DNA from: Oscheius tipulae
Taxonomy: Eukaryota; Nematoda; Chromadorea; Rhabditida; Rhabditidae
NCBI GenBank assembly: GCA_037178975.1
Contig: JASJZH010000004.1
Coordinates: 2,914,001 to 2,978,000 of the forward strand
DNA: 64,000 nt
Direction: 5' to 3'
Part shown: one piece after another, positions 56,240 through 64,000 of the stretch
Layout: every line of letters begins with the position of its first letter
How positions within the stretch are numbered: the first letter of the stretch is position 1
The notes under the pieces: model-generated
The model's input: only the letters and a program-made list of their open reading frames with translations
The model's database searches: none
Told to the model about the DNA's origin: nothing
Program-made: the position numbers and the translations under genes

Positions 56240-56864
56240 ATGTCAAAGGTGCAGTACAAATTTGTTGACAGTCTTCTTGGGCGTGCTCTTGCTGCTGAAA
56301 ATGCCGAAGGTCGTCTTTGTTATCTGTCTCTTCCCAAAGCCAAATTAGATTCCGAGTTTCTAGATGGATTGCGCAAGTTGTATCCTAAGGCTGAGGAATG
56401 TACATTTCTTCAGTGTGAGGCCAATGTAACGATCCATTGGCCTTCCATGACGAGTTTTCAGGTTGTATCGATCTTGAACGGAAAAGCGATGGATATATCT
56501 TTAAGTGTTCACCTCGACGGCCCTGTATTTTCCGTGCTCGTCTGGGAAAGACTGATGAAAATTCCTTACGGAAGCGTGGCGTCTTATGCAGAGGTACGGA
56601 TCCTTGAACTGATTGTTGAATTGCATCGTTTCAGATCGCCAAAGACATTGGGCGTCCCACAGCTTACCGCGCCGTTGCTCAAGCATGTGGCAGGAACCAC
56701 ATTGCGATAGTGGTCCCATGTCACAGGTTATTTTCTCATTATCGTTAATTAAATGTAACCATTTAAGAGTGGTAGCATCGAACGGAGACATTTCGGGATT
56801 TGGTTGGGGAGTCGAGAACAAGAAGATGTTGCTGAAGAGAGAAGGCTACACAAAGTATTGCTAA
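56240..56864 (+). CDS. O6-methylguanine-DNA methyltransferase (MGMT)
   Basis: C-terminal DNA-binding/active-site domain: MKIPYGSVASYAEIAKDIG, RPTAYRAVAQACGRNHIA, and IVVPCHRVVASNGDISGFGW with the acceptor cysteine in PCHR. The N-terminal domain is less conserved (VQYKFVDSLLGRAL). It removes alkyl groups from guanine in one suicide transfer. Three exons, about 175 residues. Complete. Confidence 0.93.
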
Positions 56865-57112
56865 TGGAATAAATATATACCTTTTTTTCGTTTGCTCTAG
56901 ACGCTGGAAGTACACATCCATGGGTCTCCCTGATCCCACCGGCTTTACACTTGAGTTTGTCTCTGGCCACATGATATTTGCCTTTGGTTATTTTCTCCCC
57001 GAGGTGATCCCATTTAGAAAACAGGAAATCCGAGAGAACCGTTGTTCGTTTTCGGCTCTTCCCCACATCCTCCTTCGAGACGTTTTATTTTTTAATCGCC
57101 CAGTTCAGATAA

Positions 57113-58530
57113 ATGCCAGGAATCCCGCAACTAAAGTATTTGGCAGTTAGAGCAATGGCGATCCGGTTGTTTCAGGTAATTCTTTCTCCCGTTTATACCC
57201 CTCCTCTTTCAAGTGCAACATAAGGTGGAGGAAATTGAAAGATGTCGCCTTCGCACTAGGCGACGTGCTGAAAGTGTGGAGGCTGCCTCCAAAAATACGA
57301 GAAATGGTTCGTAGCGGAATTTCGGAAGTACTATTTGAAGTTCGAAGATGGGACGAGAAACATCGTGAAATGTTCGTGGAATCAACGGGCAAGAAAAGAG
57401 TCATGGACAGGGGAGAGCATCTACGCACATTTTACGGTCATTTGATTTGGAAGACATCATGGTTAGAACTTGAAAAGAATACAAAGGGTCGAAGTTCTTC
57501 AGCTACATGGTCGATGATCTCGCAACTGCTGAAATACTTTTGGAGACAGAATGTCGAGATTGGCCACAGCTCCAATTCCAGGTACGACTCTCTAATACTA
57601 AGGGTTCGTTCCAGTTTGCTTGTCTCTATGCAATGCAAAGTTTAATCGAGGACGATTTCCGATTTGACAAATACAGAAGAGCAACTTTGAAGTGAGTTTA
57701 TAGAAACCTTCGGTAGCACAGAATCCCAGAAAGCAGCTCGCTGACCATCCTGTCTATGACTTCTGGCTGACCTTGTTGGAGAGTAATTGGGAAGTCTTCT
57801 TCGATACTGGTGAGTCCTAGGAATGAAGTCATATCGGTTGCTTCAGAGACACGACTGGCTAATCAGAAAATGCAGCTATGCTTCCAGGTAAGATCAGTTG
57901 TGTAGATTCCGTAAGTTTATTCAGTTCGCAATACGCCACGGATACTTTCAACTTGTCAAGTTCATCTGGGACAAAATAGGAGACGCTACCAAAGAATATA
58001 TAGGCTTTCTCCAATGGCGATCATTGTGTTTTCGTTCCCGCGACCGGGACACGATGGCCTTTCTGTGTGAGAGACTTTGCCAGATGAACGCTGTCAGCAT
58101 GGCGAGAATCTCCTTCACAATGTTCTGGAGTACCTTCTGCGACATGCTACATGTGAGTCAACGAGGAGCCTGAAAAATGAACTGAACGCTTAGAATGAGC
58201 AAGGAGATGTCGTTGTTCAAGACAAGTTCAAGCACAAATTTGTATTTCTCCTCGATAACTGCTGTCCTGAGCTGAGAAGACGACTGCTTTCAATGGAAAA
58301 CTTCAGAGTAGTCGCCGACGCCTTTCGGTACAACAGGCCCGATGCTTTTGCTATCCTTCTCAACCTCCTCGAGCCGGAGCAATTGCGCCAAGCAACGTAC
58401 GTTTTGATACAGGCGGCGACTCTGTGATTTCAGAGAGGTGGTGGATAGGATACAGGGCCGCCGACAGACGAGGGAAGGCGCCCAACTGCGGCGAGCAATG
58501 ATGCGACGACAAGCAACCACAAACAATTGA
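57113..58530 (+). CDS. Unrecognised helical protein; 5' exons uncertain
   Basis: From about 57480 the exon chain is consistent: FFSYMVDDLATAEILLETEC, FACLYAMQSLIEDDFRFDKY, HPVYDFWLTLLESNWEVFF, FIQFAIRHGYFQLVKFIWDK, MAFLCERLCQMNAVSMARIS, FAILLNLLEPEQLRQAT. Repeated helix pairs like QFAIRHGYFQLVKFIWDKI look like degenerate ankyrin-type units. The start at 57113 (MPGIPQLKYLAVRAMAIRLF) is open and phase-consistent for one exon, but the join to the KYEKWFVAEFRKYY segment is unsolved. Function unknown. Confidence 0.5.
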
Positions 58531-58662
58531 TCATAAACTATGGGTATGCTCCGAAGAGACTTTATTTGAAACTACAAAAGAAATAAAACTACAGTCTAAC
58601 AACAATGGTGGGGCACAACAAATTACAAATTTTCAACATAGCCAAAAACGGTAACGGGGAAA

Positions 58663-60881
58663 CTAGTCAAAGGGAAGGAAGCAGGGCTTGAAATGATGAA
58701 CGAAGAGATGCTCCTCGGGAATGTACGTACCGCGCAGCATCACCAAGTCCTCTCTGGAATGGTGATTATTGCACGAGGAAAGGGACTAACGGGGGATTGA
58801 TAAGATGAACGATCTCCAAGACGGGGAAAATGTCCCTTATATACTGATCGAGACACTTATCCACAACAATGCTCTTCAGAGGGTAACTGCTGTTTACAAG
58901 TCTGAAAAGGAGCTACAAAGAGGAAGGAAAGGAGCCTACTTGCATCGCAGTTCGGCTTTACTCACACCACAAAATCCGAATTCGCCGATCATTTGAATGA
59001 AAGCTATAGCAATCTGAAATTAGTTCCTACGTGATGAACGATATGAAAACCTACTTCGCGTTCATTTGGAGAGGCGCGTCTCGTTCCGAGGTCGTCCGAT
59101 GTATACAAATGAGGACGCTGTCGAATAAAGAATTCGAAATCATGAAAGTTTGCAAATGGAGTGTTTCGGTGGCTGAAAACTTGTTGTTGGTTGAATAAAA
59201 GAAAAGACGAGCTGACTAATACAGACTCACCTCGACTTGTACTTGAACAAACGGCGCTGAAGTCCATCGTGACTGTACATGGAATCGGAGAGCAGATCAT
59301 CAGCAACTGTAATCATGCTGAGCTCCGATTCGGCAGCTCTGAATCATTATAAGATGAAAACAGAATTTATAACACACCGACGCAGGAGTTTTCGGTATGT
59401 GAACGTCGGACGGGGCTCTCTGCGTTGATCAGAGTCTGAAAACAGCCTTCCACAGCTTTCAGGATAACTAACGATGATTGTCTCTGTCATAAGAGCGTCT
59501 GCCACCAATCTTTCGCACTTCGAAACTGTTGAAGTTGTTGACTACACTGAGTGCTCGGAACTGAGCTGTGGTGTTGAATGTTACATGAGCAGTGCAGGAC
59601 AGCTGAATTTAAAGGTATTGGAGAACAATGTGAAACTTTACCATGCCTCCAACAGCCAGTGTGCGACGAAGATCGGGTGGTCCGACACGACTTCTGTGAA
59701 TGTAAACAAGACGTCCCGTGTAGATACCGCTTTGAATCGTTCCAATAGCGTGATGTTCGTGAACGTAGGAGAGCGAGCATGTGAAGGAGTAGATTCGGCT
59801 CTCGTCCCAAACCAAGCTTGTCGGCATTGGAGGAAAACAGTCCTGCCACAGCGAAGCAACTCCGAAGGCAGCACATGTTAGTCTGATTTTGGTATCACCC
59901 AGGTCACCAGTGCTCGATTCTGAATTTTTCCACTAGAGTGTTAGGGTCACCAGAACGTACTTTCTAAATTGAACAGTTCCAGATGGTCGTGAGAAAGAAG
60001 CTCCAACAGATCACTTTCTTCCAACTTTTTCTCTGTGAACCACGAGTCTGTCCATGGAAGTAGCGGATCATCTTGTGAGTAAACGGGCAGTTCCTCCACA
60101 ACGCTAAAGAGATCGATAGGTTAGACGTATGAAACAAACTTGGTCATGAGATCCCTAAGGGTGCAGAAGCCGTTGTTCTGACACTGCTTATCGATGTACG
60201 TCGTAAGACGTACAAAGTTTTCTCTAAACTTGAATTACAGAGAAGAGATAGAACCATACCGATATCCAAAGCCTCGATTGTGAATCCTGTTGGAGATCTC
60301 AAAAATGAAAGAACGATTCTTTAAGTAGGTTTCGAGGCCGGCGTCAGTAACAAATGGCCAGGTCTTGTCGGCATCTTTCGAGACGAAGGCGAAGAGCGTT
60401 CTCACTGATACGTTGTTGCGGCAGATGATTCCGTGAAGAGCCTGAACGGAGCTGATCCCGACTTCCAGCAGAGCAAACCTCGATAGTCTCGCGTTCCATT
60501 CTCACGTCGACTTCATCAAACTGGACTCTGCTGGTGGGCATTTCGACTTTGAGTCTATCACCGAAAACGCTTGGAGTATTTTCTGGAGAACAATCTTCTA
60601 GCCTAAAGGAACTTGTGGTGGGACAGGCAAGAACATGTTTACATTGAAAGGGGCGAAAACAAGTCAGTTCCGAGAGACATGAGGAGTACAGAATCGGGGA
60701 CATCCGAAATCTGGCTTTGTGAGCTGTCGATTTGGGGCAGAAGATCCGACAGGTCAGATGAGTTACTGTCACACCTGAACCAGGTTTTTAAAAGAGCGTT
60801 TTCCCAAGCTGACTTCACTGCAGGACCATGTTCAGACGTGCTCGGAGTTGGTCCAGGAGTTGAGCAGGTCGGGCGCGTCAT
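58663..60881 (-). CDS. Unrecognised protein of about 600 residues
   Basis: About 12 phase-consistent exons. N-terminal 90 residues are Ser/Pro/Thr-rich. The middle is well packed: ALHGIICRNNVSVRTLFAFV, FIFEISNRIHNRGFGYR, FVRLTTYIDKQCQNNGFCTL, VWDESRIYSFTCSLSYVHEH, GRLVYIHRSRVGPPDLRRTL. The C-terminal part includes AFIQMIGEFGFCGVSKAELR, which resembles a winged-helix start, and ends HHFKPCFLPFD. I cannot place it in a family. It converges on the gene at 57113-58530 with 132 nt between stops. Confidence 0.5.
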
Positions 60882-61342
60882 TAGCACTGAAAAACACGAA
60901 TCGTAACCGCTGTTTCTACTCTATTCTTGCAAAGAAAGTATAGAAAACGACTAGCCTAAAAAAATATTCAAAGGCTTGCATTTCAATGTTTTCCTTGCGG
61001 GACCCGCATCTACGAAAAAAAACTGCGGGAGTTTGAACTTTTTTTTAAATTATTTCTCCTGTCTAGTTTTTTCTATTTTTTCATCTCCATTTCTACTCTT
61101 TTTTCCTTTTGCTGCTCCTGCAACAAGATATCAGCCAACGCTTGTAGGTCGCCTAAACAGAGTGCGTCGCGGTTATTGCGTTGGATAAATCTGTGACCTC
61201 ATGATTTTTTTTCTTGCTAGTCCATCTTCGACAACGATTTTGCAACCCATATTACACAAACTTGTCATTTTATACTGATTCAGTTCTACTTTTTCTTCCT
61301 GTGGTCTTTTCCATTCGATTCAGATGTCTTCTTTTTCAGCAG

Positions 61343-63182
61343 ATGAACGATTCCTGCTCAAACGAGCCAGATTTAGCAGAAGTCGAACCTCCACAATTAC
61401 CATCGGAGCCGCAATCAAATGGCCTAGAAGAACGTCCAGATTCGATCGTCGCGAAGAAAGAAGTAAATGAGGTTGGGGTCATAACTTCTTTTTACGATCT
61501 TTTTCAGGACAAAGTTGTGTTGATACCTTCTTCGGCGCCTAGTCAAGAACAATTGCTGCGGAAGTTCATTGACGACGAACAGAAACTGAATCAAGCCGAT
61601 TACACCAAGCGGTTTTTCGTATGCTGATTGTTCATTTCATGAATCCCATTTACACCTTTCAGATGATCCGTTTAGAGCAAGAGCAATTGAGACAAGAGCC
61701 TGAATATGCATCGATTTCTGCCTGTCATCCGTCTCATTACATGCGCAACCGCTATCGGGACATATTGCCATGTAAGTCTGCGTTTCTCTTCAATTAATCG
61801 AGTCCCAGATGATCATAATCGAGTCGTTTTATCTACAAATGAGGAAAATCCGGACGGCTACATGAATGCGTCGCTAATAAAACTGCCGGGAGGACGAACA
61901 CAGTTCATTGCCGCCCAAGCCCCTCTTCCTAATACAGTCGAAGAATGGTGAGCCTTTTTACAGGCTCGATTTTCATAGTCTGTTCAGGTGGCAGATGATC
62001 GCGGAACAGAAAATCGAGCTGGTGATCATGCTCTGCAAACTTATGGAAATGAGCAAAGTGAAATGTGAACGATACTGGCCGGAGACGAAGGGAGATTCCA
62101 AGATTTGGGGCAATTTCGAAATCACATTTGTGGAAGAAGAACGGTGTGTCGTTTATGGTGATTATATCGCATACTTACACATTTAGATTCTCCGATGGCG
62201 ACTATTTGCTACGAATTCTAAAGATGGATAACACAGAAACCGGTGAATCGCGTACAGTGAGACAGTTACATTATGTGTAAGAGCCTCGTATTTTCCTTTT
62301 CAAATTTTTTTTTAAAGAGAATGGCCAGATCATGGTTGTCCATCTGGAGAAGATCAGCTCCTGAATATGATTAGCAAGATGGCCGAATTCCATTTGGACG
62401 AATCTATACCTGTCCTTGTTCACTGCAGGTTTGTACCTTTTTTTATGTTAGCAACACATATTCAGTGCCGGAGTCGGTCGGACCGGGACCATAATTGCCG
62501 TGAATCACATCCGCGAACTGTTGGCATCGGAATCTCTGACCGAGCTGAATCTATACGATCTAGTGATGTCTCTGAGGAAACAACGAGCGAGCATGGTTCA
62601 AACACAGGTTTACTTTTCATCTGACCAACGATATTTTTCTGTTCAGGACCAATATCAGTTTGTGCATAAATGCGTAGCTCGTTATGCCAGGAGAAAACTA
62701 GGCATACCGGATCCTCACATGGAATCACCACCTCCATTCAGAGTTAGTTTGGAATTTTCTTCACGTAATTTGTTCTTTCAGGAAAATGAAGCGAAAGAGG
62801 CCAAATTAATCGACTTCAGCTCTGACGAAAGCGATAACGAAACAACAGCCGTGCCGGATTTTCCGGGTTGGTTCTTTCCCTTATGCTCTTATCTTTTGTT
62901 ATTTTCAGAGGAGCCGCGCAGCCGACCACAAGGACCCGAGGAACTTGGCAGCGCGGCGGCAAGCTGAAGGTAAAGAATTCTCTGTTAGCTATAAAAGAAC
63001 AGTTGCAGCTAAACATATTTGACCGTCGTCAATCAGTCACCAGCCTCACTTCAGTATCCTCCATCCGTTCTCAAACGAATCGCCTTCTTCAATCGCTCAG
63101 CAAATTCAAGACTCAAGTATCCAATCTTCTGAACAAGGCGACTCAATCCTCTGATTCCGAGCCTCCTTCCCAAAAACTCTGA
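61343..63182 (+). CDS. Non-receptor protein tyrosine phosphatase
   Basis: Complete catalytic domain: YMRNRYRDILPYDHNRVVL, GYMNASLIKLPGGRTQFIAA, the KCERYWPE segment, WPD loop EWPDHGCP, the active-site loop VHCSAGVGRTGT (CX5R, split by an intron after HCS), and the Q-loop QRASMVQTQDQYQF. The acidic N-terminal 70 residues are unlike other families. The C-terminal tail can be read two ways, depending on two acceptors 2 nt apart at about 62908-62912: a short Glu-Glu-Pro end, or a basic tail of about 90 residues ending PPSQKL. I drew the longer one. Confidence 0.88.
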
Positions 63183-63609
63183 GCCTTTTCTTCAAGTATT
63201 TACTTGTTTCTAGCTCCAGCGCGGTTCACGCGACCCAGATTTCTAGTTGCCGACGGCAAGATTGTTTGCGAAAGTCCTTACGATGTGCTGTGTGCCAACG
63301 ATTTACTTGCGCATTTTGTTGCTTTGAACGGCTCTCTTGCTCCATATCCACCATGCGCTTCATGTGATTGTTATTTTATTCCCTTTTCTTTTCACTTTTA
63401 CCCTTTTCTGTGATGGTGAGCCTTGTCAGAGACTTGCCGCCCCCGTTTTTTATTGTCCTATGTTAAAAGTAATATACATATGTACAGATTATTCAAATAT
63501 CCCTTTTTATAATGGACCGCATCGCGCAATGTTTGTTGCTCCGATTTAGATTATCATCTGCTGCTCGTGTCTTTGAATCTTATTTTGTCAGAAAACAAGA
63601 CTATATTAG

Positions 63610-64000
63610 ATGCTACGACTTTCTATCATTCTCTTCTTCCTTGTAATCGTCGCCCTCTCGGATATTCGCTGTTGGGAGGGACAGCAGACTATCCCCGGAG
63701 AAGGAACGACCTTTCAACAGAGTGAGTTTAGAACAGAGAAAGATCAGACAGTTTCAGCGTTTTGCCCCGGATCCGACTTTTGTTTCAACAACTACGTGAA
63801 ACGTCATCATGACGGTGACAACAGTTATACTTTGAGCAAAAGTTGCGGGCAGCCTGGAAAATGTTTTGTGAGTTCGAGGGGCAAACAATGACTAATCGAG
63901 AGCTTGCTTTCTTTTTAGCTTTCGGGTGGGTAACTTGAGCGATTTCAGGAAGCTGGATGTGACGGACCGAACGATGAGAAACGTTGCTGCTGCGTGGGAG
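63610..64000 (+). CDS. Secreted cysteine-rich protein, 3' end outside window
   Basis: Signal peptide MLRLSIILFFLVIVALSDIR then a mature region with CPGSDFCFNNY, KSCGQPGKCF and, after a second intron, EAGCDGPNDEKRCCCVG at the window edge. The CCC run followed by Gly resembles the CCC(x)GD(x)CN end of nematode Ly6/ET-type three-finger domains. Two introns (TTTCAG acceptors). The partial domain prevents a firm assignment. Confidence 0.55.

Noticed and set aside
56901-57003. Possible exon (GLPDPTGFTLEFVSGHM) after MGMT
   Set aside because: Flanked by plausible splice sites, but I found no partner exons or family.
59474-59881. Plus-strand 135-residue frame opposite the unrecognised minus gene
   Set aside because: It is a mirror of phase-consistent minus-strand exons.
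1-64000. tRNA, rRNA, CRISPR, prophage or virus-derived genes
   Set aside because: Looked for on both strands by eye; nothing convincing seen.

Overview
This window is nuclear DNA from a compact animal genome, most probably a nematode or a close ecdysozoan relative; I cannot name the species. The reasons are: about 30 genes in 64 kb, introns mostly 36-45 nt ending in TTTCAG or TTTAG, pyrimidine-AG acceptors sitting directly before many start codons with no upstream exon (as expected for spliced-leader trans-splicing), same-strand runs of genes 120-350 nt apart, and a small secreted protein with a nematode-style triple-cysteine motif. Every gene with a family assignment is a eukaryotic family. 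I see no bacterial, viral, CRISPR, tRNA or rRNA genes.

Layout. 1-7.1 kb: the 5' part of a REEP/TB2-DP1-HVA22 gene, then a 25-exon ELYS/MEL-28 nucleoporin gene (-), with an inverted stray copy of two of its exons downstream. 7.6-15.1 kb: two single-pass membrane proteins (+), an ER coiled-coil (kinectin/p180-like) gene (-), a C2H2 zinc-finger gene (+) with a small palindromic element in one intron, and a PAR/C-EBP-like bZIP factor (-). 15.1-17.9 kb: no recognisable gene. 17.9-31.9 kb: DIS3 exosome nuclease, an AT-hook protein (-), an adiponectin receptor (-), MINDY-type deubiquitinase (with a 444-bp fold-back transposon in an intron), makorin, a SPIN90/Ldb17-like protein and ALYREF. 31.9-33.5 kb: mostly non-coding. 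33.5-35.4 kb: an aerolysin-fold (ETX/MTX2-like) gene.

35.7-48.1 kb is the most unusual part: a large palindrome. A tandemly duplicated and frameshifted Tudor-SN gene on + faces an intact, almost identical Tudor-SN gene on -. The 3.6-kb spacer carries Aurora kinase, a small secreted protein and DNAJC17. 43.5-55.1 kb is an all-minus run, read right to left: TMEM167 (Kish), POP7, FDXR, phosducin-like, NPRL3, UXT, Tudor-SN, DNAJC17. TMEM167 and POP7 are separated by one base. 55.5-64 kb: RPLP2, MGMT, an unrecognised helical protein, an unrecognised minus-strand gene, a non-receptor tyrosine phosphatase and the start of a secreted cysteine-rich protein.

Most genes are housekeeping: nuclear pore, exosome, RNA export, RNase P, translation, mitosis, mTORC1 control and ER/Golgi. 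The points of biological interest are the inverted and tandem gene duplications, recurrent GC-AG introns, clean MITE insertions into tiny introns, the near-overlapping TMEM167/POP7 pair and the aerolysin-like gene. Exon joins were worked out by hand from reading frame, splice consensus and remembered family features, so individual boundaries may be off.
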